Shown: positions 26,841 to 35,187 of the stretch, piece after piece
How the letters are laid out: the number at the start of each line of letters is the position of its first letter
Position numbering within the stretch: position 1 is the stretch's first letter
Source of the DNA: Streptomyces sp. Root431
GTDB lineage: Bacteria > Actinomycetota > Actinomycetes > Streptomycetales > Streptomycetaceae
Assembly (NCBI RefSeq): GCF_001426585.1
Contig: NZ_LMEI01000009.1
Span: forward strand, 1 to 64,000
Reading direction: 5' to 3'
Length of the DNA stretch: 64,000 bases
Position numbers and translations under genes: made by a program
The notes under the pieces: generated by a model
Told to the model about the DNA's origin: nothing
Seen by the model: only the letters and a program-made list of their open reading frames with translations
The model's database searches: none

Positions 26841-26858
26841 AAGTTGTCTGTACAACTT
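26841..26858. promoter_or_regulatory. GntR-type operator before the tmpA-like gene
   Basis: AAGTTGTCTGTACAACTT has perfect 7-bp inverted arms around CTGT. It ends 12 nt before the start codon, next to the GGAG ribosome site, so binding would block initiation. Related TTGT...ACAA sites occur before the phosphonate transporter operon at 34068-34098. The likely ligand is the GntR protein encoded at 28529-29290. Confidence 0.7.
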
Positions 26859-26870
26859 GGAGATCCTCTC

Positions 26871-27965
26871 ATGTCACTCGCCTCCGCCTCCCCCCTCTGG
26901 CTGCGCGACAACTGCCCCTGCGCGGACTGCCGGGACCCCAGGAACGGCCAGAAACTGTTCCAGATCACCGAACTCCCCGGCGCGCTCGCCGTCGACGCCG
27001 TCCGCGACGCCCGCACCCCTGACGGCTCGCCCGCGCGCGAGGTCGTCTGGTCCCCCGACGGGCACCGCTCCGTCTATCCCGAGAGCTGGCTGGGCGACCA
27101 CCTCCCCGGTGCCTCCGCCGCCCCCGGCGACGGCCGCACGGAGGACGACAAGGAGCTGTGGGCAGCGAGCCGCTTCGACGGCGGGCTGCCCGAGGCCGAC
27201 TGGAACGCCTACCTCGGCGACCCGGCCGTCCGCGCCGCCGCCCTCGACTCCGTCCTGCGCCTCGGCTTCGTCCTGCTGCGCGGGGTCCCGGTCCGCGACC
27301 GTCACGTCCTCGACGTGGCAGGGACGTTCGGATACGTCCGCGAGACCAACTACGGCGAGCTCTTCGACGTGCGGGTCGAGGCCGACCCCAACAACCTCGC
27401 CTTCACGGGCGCCCGCATCACCCCGCACACCGACAACCCGTACCGCGACCCCGTCCCCACGCTCCAGTTGCTGCACTGCCTCGTCAACGCCGCCCAGGGC
27501 GGCGACTCGGGCCTCGTCGACGGCTTCCACGCCGCGGCCCTGCTGCGCGCCGAGGCACCGGAGGCGTACGAGATCCTCACGCGCGTCCCCGTCCCCTTCG
27601 CGTTCGCCGACGAGCGCACCGAACTCCGCGCCCACCGGCCGCTGATCGGCACCGATCCGGACGGACGCATCCGCGAGATCCGCTTCAACAACCGTTCCAT
27701 CGGCACGCTGCGGCTGCCCGCCGACCGCCTCGACGCCTTCTACGCCGCCTACCGGCGCTTCGGCGAGCTGCTGCTGCGGCCGGAGCTCCAGCTGGACTTC
27801 CGGCTCGTGCCCGGCGACTGCCTGATCTTCGACAACACCCGTCTGCTGCACGCCCGGACGGCGTTCGCCGAGTCCGGCGACCGTCACCTCCAGGGTGCCT
27901 ACGCCGACATCGACGGCCTCGCCTCCACCCTCGCCGTCCTGCGCCGGGAAGGGAGCACCCGGTGA
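26871..27965 (+). CDS. TmpA/gamma-butyrobetaine-hydroxylase-like Fe(II)/2-oxoglutarate dioxygenase
   Basis: The 364-aa protein has an N-terminal zinc-binding DUF971-like module (LWLRDNCPCADCRDP, Cys15/17/20). A TauD-type dioxygenase domain follows, with HxD iron ligands His186/Asp188 in ITPHTDNPY, distal His327 in NTRLLHAR and a 2-oxoglutarate Arg near 338. This architecture is shared by carnitine-pathway BBOX and by TmpA, which hydroxylates 2-(trimethylamino)ethylphosphonate. The gene overlaps a PhnZ/TmpB-like gene by GTGA and faces an aminoethylphosphonate-type transporter operon. A phosphonate hydroxylase role is therefore favoured. ATG 26871 follows GGAGA. Confidence 0.82.
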   Translation: MSLASASPLWLRDNCPCADCRDPRNGQKLFQITELPGALAVDAVRDARTPDGSPAREVVWSPDGHRSVYPESWLGDHLPGASAAPGDGRTEDDKELWAASRFDGGLPEADWNAYLGDPAVRAAALDSVLRLGFVLLRGVPVRDRHVLDVAGTFGYVRETNYGELFDVRVEADPNNLAFTGARITPHTDNPYRDPVPTLQLLHCLVNAAQGGDSGLVDGFHAAALLRAEAPEAYEILTRVPVPFAFADERTELRAHRPLIGTDPDGRIREIRFNNRSIGTLRLPADRLDAFYAAYRRFGELLLRPELQLDFRLVPGDCLIFDNTRLLHARTAFAESGDRHLQGAYADIDGLASTLAVLRREGSTR

Positions 27966-28510
27966 ACCCGCTCGACATCCTCGCCGGTCTCTTCGAGGGC
28001 GAGGGCAGCGCCGAGTACCTCGGCGAGGCCGTCACGCAGGCGGAGCACATGCTCCAGGCAGGCGCGCTCGCCGAGGCCGCGGGCGCCCCGCCGCACCTGG
28101 TCGCCGCCGCGCTCCTCCACGACGTCGGCCACTTCCAGGGCGCGGCCACCGGCCGCGACCTGATGGAGAACGGCACCGACAACCGGCACAGCCACACCGG
28201 AGCCGACTGGCTGGGCCGGTGGTTCGGGCCCGACGTCACCGAGCCCGTACGGCTGCACGTCGCCGCCAAGCGCTATCTGTGCGCCGTCGAGCCCGGCTAC
28301 TTCGCCCTGCTCTCCGAGGCGTCCGTCCACACCCTGGCCGTGCAGGGCGGGCCGATGACCGAGGAGCAGGTGCGCGCCTTCGAGGCGCACCCGGGGGCCG
28401 CCGACGCCGTCGCCGTACGCCGCTGGGACGAGCAGGCGAAGGACCCCGACATGGACACCCCCGGCTTCGCCCACTTCCGGCCCCTGCTGGCCGGGCTGCT
28501 CACCAAGTGA
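27962..28510 (+). CDS. PhnZ/TmpB-like mixed-valent diiron HD-domain phosphonate oxygenase
   Basis: The 182-aa protein would cleave the C-P bond of a 1-hydroxyphosphonate with O2. Residues match PhnZ with a constant offset of 5 in my numbering: Tyr19 and Glu22, His29, the LLHDVGH motif (His53, Asp54, His57), His76 or His78, His99, Lys103, Arg153 and Asp156. GTG 27962 overlaps the dioxygenase stop, so the two act as a hydroxylase/C-P-cleaving pair. The product would be phosphate plus a carboxylate (glycine betaine or glycine, depending on the amine). It is convergent with the GntR gene. Confidence 0.88.
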   Translation: MNPLDILAGLFEGEGSAEYLGEAVTQAEHMLQAGALAEAAGAPPHLVAAALLHDVGHFQGAATGRDLMENGTDNRHSHTGADWLGRWFGPDVTEPVRLHVAAKRYLCAVEPGYFALLSEASVHTLAVQGGPMTEEQVRAFEAHPGAADAVAVRRWDEQAKDPDMDTPGFAHFRPLLAGLLTK

Positions 28511-28528
28511 CGGACGGCGGGCGCCGGT

Positions 28529-29290
28529 TCAGGACCCGAGCCGGCGCCCCAGCGCGCTCGTCGCCGTCGAGCTCTGCATCGTGAAGGCCACCGTCCCGGG
28601 CAGGTAGCGGTCCTGGGACCACTCCACCGGGTTCCCGGCGGGGTCGGTGGAGTGGCGCCGCTCCCGCAGCAGCGAATCGCCGATCCGGCAGCCGAGCAGT
28701 TCCGCGTCGTCGGCGTCGGCGGGCACGAGGTCGATGGTGTGCCGCGCGTCGGAGAACAGCACGCCGTGCAGCTCCAGTTGCTCCGAGTGCGAGACCATGT
28801 CCGGCGGCATCCCGGCGACCAGTTCCCCGATCCGCTCCGGATACGTCGTGCGCTCCACCATCACCGGCGTGCCCGCGAGCGTCCGCAGCCGCCGCACCCG
28901 GTAGACGGGCGTGCCTTCCGTGACGCGCAGCTTCTCGGCCTCCTCCGCGTCCGCCGGGACGCGGTCGACGGCCACGATCCGGCCTCCGGGCTCCTCGCCG
29001 AGCGAGCGCGCCCAGCGGGTGAAGGAGCGGAGCTCGCCGAAGCTGTGCAGCCGGGGCCCGCCGAGCACCACCCGGCGCGAACCGCGGCGTGAGGTGATGA
29101 GTCCGTCGGTCCGCAGCGCGGCGAGCGCCTGGCGGACCGTCCCTCTGGACACGCCGTACCGGCGGGCCAGTTCGTCCTCGGCGGGCAGCTTGGCCCCCGA
29201 GCCGTACTCGCCCGCGGAGATGGCGGTCCGCAGATCGGCGGCGACCTTCAGATACAGCGGCGTCCTGGCCCGTCCCTCACTCACACTCAC
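28529..29290 (-). CDS. GntR/HutC-family regulator with UTRA domain
   Basis: The 253-aa protein has a winged HTH at about 10-75 (LYLKVAADLRTAISAGEYGSG; LARRYGVSRGTVRQALAALRTDG). A UTRA ligand-binding domain lies at about 95-240 (VYRVRRLRTLAGTPVMVERT; LLRERRHSTDPAGNPVEWSQDRYLPG). The start is GTG 29290. It lies between the tmpAB-like pair and the transporter operon. TTGT-N-ACAA dyads at both promoters make it the likely local regulator, probably sensing a phosphonate. Confidence 0.9.
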   Translation of the reverse strand: MSVSEGRARTPLYLKVAADLRTAISAGEYGSGAKLPAEDELARRYGVSRGTVRQALAALRTDGLITSRRGSRRVVLGGPRLHSFGELRSFTRWARSLGEEPGGRIVAVDRVPADAEEAEKLRVTEGTPVYRVRRLRTLAGTPVMVERTTYPERIGELVAGMPPDMVSHSEQLELHGVLFSDARHTIDLVPADADDAELLGCRIGDSLLRERRHSTDPAGNPVEWSQDRYLPGTVAFTMQSSTATSALGRRLGS

Positions 29291-29315
29291 ACGCCCACCC
29301 TGTCACGGCCCTGGC

Positions 29316-29969
29316 TCAACGGACCAGGGAGATCAACATCTCGGGGTCCACGTCGGCCAACGAGTCCGCGAGCGTGACGCCTTCGGTCCCGGCGAAGTCC
29401 GCGAGCGGTTCCGTCGACGGCACGGCGAGCACCCGGCAGCCGGCGGCGAGCGCGGAGGCGACTCCGGTCGGGCTGTCCTCGACGGCCACGCAGCGGGCCG
29501 GTTCGACGCCGAGCGCCACCGCGGCCGCCAGGTACGGGTCGGGCTCCGGCTTCGTGCGTACGGTGTCCTCGGCGCCGAACAGCGCGTCGAAGCGGTGCCC
29601 GTCCAGGGTGCCGGCGACCTGCGCGACGACCGCCCGGGGCGAGGCCGACACCAGGGCCGTCGGGACGCGGCGGGCGCGCAGCGCGGCGAGGAGCCGCAGG
29701 GCGCCCGGCCGGGGCACGGCGGCCACGTCGAGGCGTGCGGCGAAGTCGGCGCCCAGCTCGGCGGCGAGCTCCGCCGCCGGCGCGTCCAGGTGGGCCCGGA
29801 GCAGGGCGGCCGTGTCCTCCACGGAGCGCCCGGTGACCGCGGTGCGGTGTTCGGCGTCCAGGGTGCGGCCCCGGCGCGCGGCGGCGGCCTCGACCACGTC
29901 GAGCCAGACGCCCTCGGTGTCGACGAGTGTGCCGTCCATGTCGAAGAGGACGGCCTGGAGCCGGGTCAT
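29316..29969 (-). CDS. HAD-IA family phosphatase
   Basis: The 217-aa hydrolase has motif I FDMDGTLVDTEG, motif II TALVSASP, motif III Lys in RTKPEPDPYL and motif IV VEDSPTGVASA. These are the marks of a beta-phosphoglucomutase-like phosphatase. It is not a phosphonoacetaldehyde hydrolase in the strict sense because the DxAGT form of motif I is absent. Its ATG overlaps the transporter ATPase stop (ATGA), so it belongs to the phosphonate operon. It may dephosphorylate an intermediate or an imported organophosphate. Confidence 0.85.
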   Translation of the reverse strand: MTRLQAVLFDMDGTLVDTEGVWLDVVEAAAARRGRTLDAEHRTAVTGRSVEDTAALLRAHLDAPAAELAAELGADFAARLDVAAVPRPGALRLLAALRARRVPTALVSASPRAVVAQVAGTLDGHRFDALFGAEDTVRTKPEPDPYLAAAVALGVEPARCVAVEDSPTGVASALAAGCRVLAVPSTEPLADFAGTEGVTLADSLADVDPEMLISLVR

Positions 29970-31039
29970 CGGGCACCGCCCGCTGCGGCGAGGACGACGG
30001 GCCGCTGCCGGGGCCGTACGGTGACGGCCGTGCCGGGTGTCAGCGCGGCGGCGGCGTGCGTCGGCACGTCGGCCTTGACGTCCGTGCCGTCCGCGAGGGC
30101 GACGCGCACGCGGGTGGTGGGGCCGTGGAACGCGGTGGCGACGATCCGGCCCGTACCGCCGTCCGCCGCCTCGATCTCCAGGGCCTCGGGGCGGACGAGC
30201 GCGGTGACCGGGCCGGAGCCCGCGGGGCCCTCGACCGGCAGCCGTACCCCGAGGACGTCGACCGTGCCGTCGCCGTCGGCACGGCCCGGGATCCGGTTCA
30301 TCGTGCCGATGAACTCGGCGACGAAGTCCGTCGCGGGACGCTCGTACAGCTCGGTCGGCGAGGCGCACTGCTCCAGCCTGCCGCCGTTCATCACGGCGAC
30401 CCGGTCGGCCATCGACAGCGCCTCTTCCTGGTCGTGGGTGACGAACACGGTGGTGATGCCGAGCTCCAGCTGGAGCCGGCGGATCTCCTCGCGCAGGGTC
30501 AGCCGCACGCGCGCGTCGAGCGCCGACAGCGGTTCGTCGAGGAGCAGGAGCCGGGGGCGGAGCGCGAGGGCGCGGGCGAGGGCGACGCGCTGCTGCTGGC
30601 CGCCGGAGAGCTGGTGCGGGAAGCGGTCGCCGTGGCCGGCGAGCCCGACGAGTTCGAGGAGTTCGGCGGCGCGCGCCCGTCGTTCGGCGGTGCGGACCTT
30701 GCGCATCCGCAGCCCGAAGGCGACGTTGTCGGCGGCGGTCAGGTGCGGGAAGAGGCTGTACGACTGGAACACCATGGCCGTGTCACGGCGTTCGGCGGCG
30801 ACGGGCACGATGTCCTCGCCGTCGAGCAGGACTTGGCCCTCGTCGGGCTTCTCGAATCCGCCGAGGACGCGTAGCGCGGTCGTCTTGCCGCAGCCGGACG
30901 GGCCGAGCAGGGCGAGGAGTTCGCCGGGGGCGACGTCGAGGTCGAGGCCGTCGAGCGCGACGGCGGAGCCGAAGGACCGGCGCAGGCCACGGATGCTGAG
31001 GGCGGCGCCGGTGCGTACCGGCTGGTCGAGCACGGTCAT
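29966..31039 (-). CDS. phnT: ABC transporter ATPase, 2-aminoethylphosphonate type
   Basis: The 357-aa ATPase has Walker A GPSGCGKT (46-53), signature LSGGQQQR (143-150), Walker B LLLLDEP (163-169) and H-loop VTHDQEEALSMADRV. A C-terminal TOBE-like domain begins near 240. It belongs to the spermidine/iron/phosphonate importer group. It overlaps its permease by 4 nt upstream and the HAD gene by 4 nt downstream. The substrate class is inferred from the operon (PhnZ-like oxygenase, GntR, PhnS-like binding protein). Confidence 0.85.
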   Translation of the reverse strand: MTVLDQPVRTGAALSIRGLRRSFGSAVALDGLDLDVAPGELLALLGPSGCGKTTALRVLGGFEKPDEGQVLLDGEDIVPVAAERRDTAMVFQSYSLFPHLTAADNVAFGLRMRKVRTAERRARAAELLELVGLAGHGDRFPHQLSGGQQQRVALARALALRPRLLLLDEPLSALDARVRLTLREEIRRLQLELGITTVFVTHDQEEALSMADRVAVMNGGRLEQCASPTELYERPATDFVAEFIGTMNRIPGRADGDGTVDVLGVRLPVEGPAGSGPVTALVRPEALEIEAADGGTGRIVATAFHGPTTRVRVALADGTDVKADVPTHAAAALTPGTAVTVRPRQRPVVLAAAGGAR

Positions 31040-31887
31040 CGGGAGGTCTTTCCTTGGGAAGCCGCGGGGACTTCGAACGTACGGGAGGAGCGCGGTGTCC
31101 GGCGGCGGTTTCCCACCGTCGTGAGGGCGAGGAGCAGCACCCAGGTCAGCAGCAGGCTGAGCAGCGAGACGGCCACGGAGAGGCGGGCGTCCGAGCCGGA
31201 GGCCTGCACCATCCAGACCGCGAAGGGCCGGAATCCGAGGAGCGAGGCGACCGTGAACTCGCCGAGCACCAGCGCGAGCGTCAGGAACGAGGCGTTCAGG
31301 AGGGTGCCCCGCAGATTGGGCAGCACGGCCGAGACGAGCGCCCGCGGCCAGGACGCCCCGCAGTCCCGCGCGGCCTCGACCAGGGTGCGCACGTCGACGG
31401 AGCGCAGCCCCGCGTCGAGCGCCCGGTAGACGAAGGGCAGCGCCATCACGGCGTAGGCGAGGACGAGGACGAGGGGGAAGTCCGGGTTCTGCACGGCCAC
31501 GAACGTCTGGTAGAGCGGGGTCGTCGACAGCTTCTCGGGGCCCCAGCGCAGGACGGTGCCGAGCCCGGCGGTCAGCGCGACCGGCGGCACCACCAGCGGC
31601 AGGGTGCAGACGACCTCCAGGACCGGGCGCAGCCGGGGCGCGGAGAGCCGGGCCGCGACCGCCGCGGGGACGGTTATCAGAAGGACGAGTGCGACGGTCG
31701 CGGCGGCGAGCCCGAGCGAGAGCAGCAGGCTGCCGGTGAAGCCGGGCGCCGTGAAGATCCGGGTGTACGAGGAGAGGGTGACCCCCTGTCCGGGGATGTT
31801 CACGGTGAAGACGGTGGAGGCGAGCAGCGGCACCAGGAAGTAGATCCCGGCGAGCAGGAGGACGAGGGGGCGGCCTAGGCGAGCCAT
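31036..31887 (-). CDS. phnV: ABC transporter permease, aminoethylphosphonate type
   Basis: The 283-aa permease has six predicted transmembrane helices (first at LVLLLAGIYFLVPLLASTVF) and an EAA loop LVEAARDCGASWPRALVSAVLPNLRG. ATG 31887 follows AAGGAG. It overlaps the upstream permease by 13 nt and the ATPase by 4 nt. A longer frame exists upstream but lies inside the other permease and is rejected. Confidence 0.85.
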   Translation of the reverse strand: MARLGRPLVLLLAGIYFLVPLLASTVFTVNIPGQGVTLSSYTRIFTAPGFTGSLLLSLGLAAATVALVLLITVPAAVAARLSAPRLRPVLEVVCTLPLVVPPVALTAGLGTVLRWGPEKLSTTPLYQTFVAVQNPDFPLVLVLAYAVMALPFVYRALDAGLRSVDVRTLVEAARDCGASWPRALVSAVLPNLRGTLLNASFLTLALVLGEFTVASLLGFRPFAVWMVQASGSDARLSVAVSLLSLLLTWVLLLALTTVGNRRRTPRSSRTFEVPAASQGKTSR

Positions 31888-32879
31888 CTTGTGCTCCTTC
31901 GCTGGAGGGGGAGGTGGACGGCCATCACGAGGGCCGCGACGACGACCATGTCGAGGCTGAGCGCGAGGGCGACGTTCTCCTGGCCGACGAGGACGTTGCC
32001 GGAGAGCGCGTCGGCGATCTGGAGCGTCACGAGGGGTACGGAGCTGCCGACCATGGCGGCGGCCGTCGCGTAGGCGGCGAAGGCGCTGCCGAAGAGGAGC
32101 ACGAACCCGCCGAGGAGGGACGGCAGGAGGACCGGGAGGCCGACGTGGCGCCAGTACTGCCGGGCGGAGGCGCCACAGTCGCGGGCGGCCTCCCGCCACT
32201 GGACGCGCAGCCCGTCGAGGGCGGGTGCCACGGTCAGGACCATGAGCGGCACCAGGAAGTACAGGTAGGTGAGGGCGAGGCCCCAGAAGCTGTAGAGCGA
32301 CCAGCCGTGGTCGCCGAGGCCGAGACTGGTGGTGAGGACGCCGGCGTTGCCGAGGGTCGCGACGAACGCGAAGGCGAGCGGGACGCCGCCGAAGTTGGCG
32401 AGCACGCCGGAGGCGGTGAGCACGGCCTCGCGCAGGGCGCGGCCGCGCGAGGAGACGACGGCCTGGGCGAGGAGCAGCCCGAAGAGGGTGCCGCCGGCGG
32501 CGGTGAGCGCGGAGAGTTCGATGCTGCCGAGGAGGGCGGTGCGGTAGGCGCCGTCGACCGAGCGGCTGAGGTTGTCGAGGCCGTACGAGCCGTCGGCGAG
32601 GGTGAAGGCGCCGTCGGTCATGGCGAGCGCGGGCAGTCCGAAGGCGAGTCCGATGACGAGGAAGAGGGGCAGGGCGGCGAACAGGCCGCCGGGGAGCGGC
32701 AGGCGGCGGGCCCGGCGTGCGGGAGCGGTCTTCGCCGGGCGGCCCGTGGTGCCGTCGATCATGGGGGAACCGGCGGTACCGGCGGGCGGGGTGGCCTCGT
32801 GGGCGGCACCCGCCGGGGCCGGCCGCGCGTCGTGCGCGCGGACGGCCCCGGACGGGGCTGCGGAGGAGTGCGGAGTCAT
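31875..32879 (-). CDS. phnU: ABC transporter permease, aminoethylphosphonate type
   Basis: The 334-aa permease has a ~60-residue Ala/Pro-rich cytoplasmic leader. About six transmembrane helices follow, starting at GLFAALPLFLVIGLAFGLPAL. The EAA loop is WREAARDCGASARQYWRHVGLPVLLPS. It starts 7 nt after the binding-protein stop. Paired with the next permease it forms the channel of the importer. Confidence 0.85.
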   Translation of the reverse strand: MTPHSSAAPSGAVRAHDARPAPAGAAHEATPPAGTAGSPMIDGTTGRPAKTAPARRARRLPLPGGLFAALPLFLVIGLAFGLPALAMTDGAFTLADGSYGLDNLSRSVDGAYRTALLGSIELSALTAAGGTLFGLLLAQAVVSSRGRALREAVLTASGVLANFGGVPLAFAFVATLGNAGVLTTSLGLGDHGWSLYSFWGLALTYLYFLVPLMVLTVAPALDGLRVQWREAARDCGASARQYWRHVGLPVLLPSLLGGFVLLFGSAFAAYATAAAMVGSSVPLVTLQIADALSGNVLVGQENVALALSLDMVVVAALVMAVHLPLQRRSTRWLA

Positions 32880-32886
32880 CGACGGG

Positions 32887-34038
32887 TCACCCGGAGACGG
32901 CCGCGGCCCAGCCCTGCGACAGGGTCTCCTTGGCCTTCGACGTCTGCTGCTCGGTGGGGAACTTCGGCGTGCCGGTGACCTTCGGGAGCGCCGCGGCGGC
33001 CGTCTTGTCGAGGGTGCCGTCGGCCTCCATGGCGGGCATGAGGACGGGCCGGGCGTAGCCCTTGAGCCACAGGTTCTGGCCCTCGGCGCTGTAGAGGTAC
33101 TCCTGCCACAGGCGGGCGGCGGCCGGGTGCGGGGCGTCCTTGTTGACGGCCTGCGAGTAGTACTGGGCGTAGACGCCGTCGGTGGGGACGGCGACCTTCC
33201 AGTCGACGCCCTTCGAGGCGAACTGCTCGGCGTAGCCGGCGTTCAGGTAGTCCCAGTCGATGGAGATGGGCGTCTCGCCCTTCTCGACGGTGGCGGGGGT
33301 CGACTCGACCGGGTTGTAGTTGCCGTTCTTCTTCAGCTTGCCGAAGAAGTCGATGCCCGGCTTGATGTCGTCGAAGGAGCCGCCGTTGGCGAGGGCCGCC
33401 GCGTAGACGCCGCCGAAGGCGGAGCCCGACTTGGTGGGGTTGCCGTTGAGGGCGACCTGGCCCTTGTACGCGGGCTTGAGCAGGTCGGCGAAGGTCTGCG
33501 GGCAGACCTTGACGCGCTTGGCGTCGCAGCCGATGGAGACGTAGCCGCCGTAGTCGTTGAACCAGCGGCCCTCCGGGTCGCGCTGCGCCTCGGGGATGCC
33601 GGCGAAGGCGGCGACCTTGTACGGGGCGGTGAGGCCCTGTTCGCCGGCCGCCTGGGCGAAGGAGGCGCCGAGGTCGAGGACGTCGGGCGCGCGGTCCTGG
33701 CCCTTGCGGGACTTCACCGCGTTGATCTCGTCCTGGCTGGAGCCGTCGGGGTTCTCGACGTTCACCTTGATGCCGTACTTCGCGGTGAAGCCGTCGATGA
33801 TCGCGCCGTAGTTCGCCCAGTCACGGGGGATGGCGATCGCGTTGAGCGTGCCCTCCTTCTTGGCGGCGGCGACCAGGGCGTCCATGCCGCCGGCGTCGGC
33901 GGCGGAGGCCGCGGTGGCGAGGTTCTTCCCGTCGGCGCCGGCGGCGTCCTTCGTGGGGGCGGCGCCACAGGCGGTGAGGGACAGGGCGGTCAGGCCGAGG
34001 GCGCCGGCGAGGATCGCGGCGCGGGCAGCGGAGGTCAC
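32887..34038 (-). CDS. phnS: phosphonate-type solute-binding lipoprotein
   Basis: The 383-aa family 1 binding protein starts at GTG 34038. A short signal peptide leads to lipobox SLTAC, Cys24. The mature part has DALVAAAKKEGTLNAIAIP, typical of iron/aminoethylphosphonate binding proteins, and FNDYGGYVSIGCDAK. It is first in a five-gene operon (binding protein, two permeases, ATPase, HAD). With tmpAB-like oxygenases nearby the ligand is probably 2-aminoethylphosphonate or its N-methylated form. Iron(III) is the main alternative, since related proteins bind it. Confidence 0.8.
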   Translation of the reverse strand: MTSAARAAILAGALGLTALSLTACGAAPTKDAAGADGKNLATAASAADAGGMDALVAAAKKEGTLNAIAIPRDWANYGAIIDGFTAKYGIKVNVENPDGSSQDEINAVKSRKGQDRAPDVLDLGASFAQAAGEQGLTAPYKVAAFAGIPEAQRDPEGRWFNDYGGYVSIGCDAKRVKVCPQTFADLLKPAYKGQVALNGNPTKSGSAFGGVYAAALANGGSFDDIKPGIDFFGKLKKNGNYNPVESTPATVEKGETPISIDWDYLNAGYAEQFASKGVDWKVAVPTDGVYAQYYSQAVNKDAPHPAAARLWQEYLYSAEGQNLWLKGYARPVLMPAMEADGTLDKTAAAALPKVTGTPKFPTEQQTSKAKETLSQGWAAAVSG

Positions 34039-34067
34039 GCGTACTCCATGGGGGAAGGGGCGAGGCC

Positions 34068-34098
34068 AAGCTGTATGAACAACTGTTGTCCATACAAC
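34068..34098. promoter_or_regulatory. overlapping GntR-type operators before the transporter operon
   Basis: GTTGT-CCAT-ACAAC (34085-34098) is a perfect 5-4-5 dyad. The adjacent AAGCTGTATGAACAACTG (34068-34085) matches the 26841 site at about 13 of 18 positions when read on the minus strand. The pair lies 30-60 nt upstream of the binding-protein start, suitable for repression by the local GntR protein. Confidence 0.6.
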
Positions 34099-34191
34099 TC
34101 CTGCATTACGGGGGGCCGCGATGTCCCGCCGGTGAACGCGGGGCGACGCCCGCCCTGCCATTCCCCGGCGGATCGGCGTGCCCGAGCACAG

Positions 34192-34212
34192 CCGACAACC
34201 AAGGGTTGTCGG
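34192..34212. promoter_or_regulatory. 9-bp inverted repeat before the quinone oxidoreductase gene
   Basis: CCGACAACC (34192-34200) and GGTTGTCGG (34204-34212) are perfect arms separated by AAG. It lies 55 nt upstream of the plus-strand gene and 150 nt from the divergent transporter operon. It is an operator candidate. Its GGTTGT core is only partly like the GntR sites. Confidence 0.5.
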
Positions 34213-34266
34213 TCGTGCTCGTTCGTTGTTGGATCACGGGGTGTCCGCCGGGGTTGCATCCTCCCC

Positions 34267-35187
34267 ATGCAGAGACTGATGCCCACGGGAGAGGCGGCGC
34301 GCCCGGTCGCCTTCGCCGAGGTCCCCCAGGCCGAGCCCGAACCCCATGAAGCACTGATCAAGGTCGAGGCCTTCGCGCCGAACCGCGGCGAGACGTTTCT
34401 CCTCGAAGCGCCCCGGCCGGGGCTGCTGCCCGGCAAGGACGTCGCCGGTCTCGTCGTCCAGGAGGCGGCAGACGGCTCCGGCCCCGGCATCGGCACCCGT
34501 GTGGTCGGCCACCCGGCGCAGGGCGGCTGGGCCGAGTACGCCGCCGTGCCCACGCACTCGCTCGCGGTGCTCCCCGACGGCATCGATCTCGTACGGGCCG
34601 CTGCCCTGCCGCTGGCCGGGATCACCGCCCTGCGGCTGCTGCGTACGGCCGGCTCCCTGACCGGCCGGCGCGTGCTGCTCACGGGCGCCTCGGGCGGCGT
34701 CGGCCACTACGTCACCGAGCTGGCCGTCGGCGCGGGAGCCGACCTGACCGCGGTGACGGCCACGCCGGAGCGCGGCGCGCGGCTCGCGGAGCTGGGCGCG
34801 CGGGTGGTCCACGACGTCGCGGCGGCCCAGGGGCCGTTCGACGTCGTCCTGGAGTCCACGGGCGGGCCGGACCTGCCCCTCGCCCTGTCGAAGGTGCGCC
34901 CGGGCGGCACGCTCGTCTGGTTCGGCCAGGCGAGCCGCACCCCGGTGACGCTCGACTTCTTCCACCTCCTCGGCGGGCCCGAGCGCGTCACGATCCGGCA
35001 CTTCCACTACGCCGGCGCCCCGTACGACTCCGACCTGTCGGCGCTGGTGCGCCTCGTGGAACAGGGCCGGCTGCACCCGGAGATCGGCCGCGTCGCCGAC
35101 TGGGCCGAGACCGCCGACACCCTGGTCGACCTGCGAGAGCGCCGGATCCGCGGCAAGGCCGTCCTGCTCACCGGAGGAACACGATGA
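34267..35187 (+). CDS. quinone oxidoreductase-like MDR protein (zinc-free)
   Basis: The 306-aa protein is an NADPH-dependent medium-chain reductase of the quinone oxidoreductase group. The N-terminal GroES-like domain (PNRGETFLLEAPRPG) lacks zinc Cys residues. The Rossmann motif is VLLTGASGGVGHYV. The C-terminal part reads GRVADWAETADTLVDLRERRIRGKAVL. It would reduce quinones or enones. The stop overlaps the next gene (ATGA). ATG 34267 is the first start after an operator-like dyad. Confidence 0.87.
   Translation: MQRLMPTGEAARPVAFAEVPQAEPEPHEALIKVEAFAPNRGETFLLEAPRPGLLPGKDVAGLVVQEAADGSGPGIGTRVVGHPAQGGWAEYAAVPTHSLAVLPDGIDLVRAAALPLAGITALRLLRTAGSLTGRRVLLTGASGGVGHYVTELAVGAGADLTAVTATPERGARLAELGARVVHDVAAAQGPFDVVLESTGGPDLPLALSKVRPGGTLVWFGQASRTPVTLDFFHLLGGPERVTIRHFHYAGAPYDSDLSALVRLVEQGRLHPEIGRVADWAETADTLVDLRERRIRGKAVLLTGGTR

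Noticed and set aside
29316-29969. Phosphonoacetaldehyde hydrolase (PhnX)
   Set aside because: Motif I is DMDGT rather than the DxAGT form, and the PhnX Schiff-base lysine region is not seen; kept as a generic HAD phosphatase.
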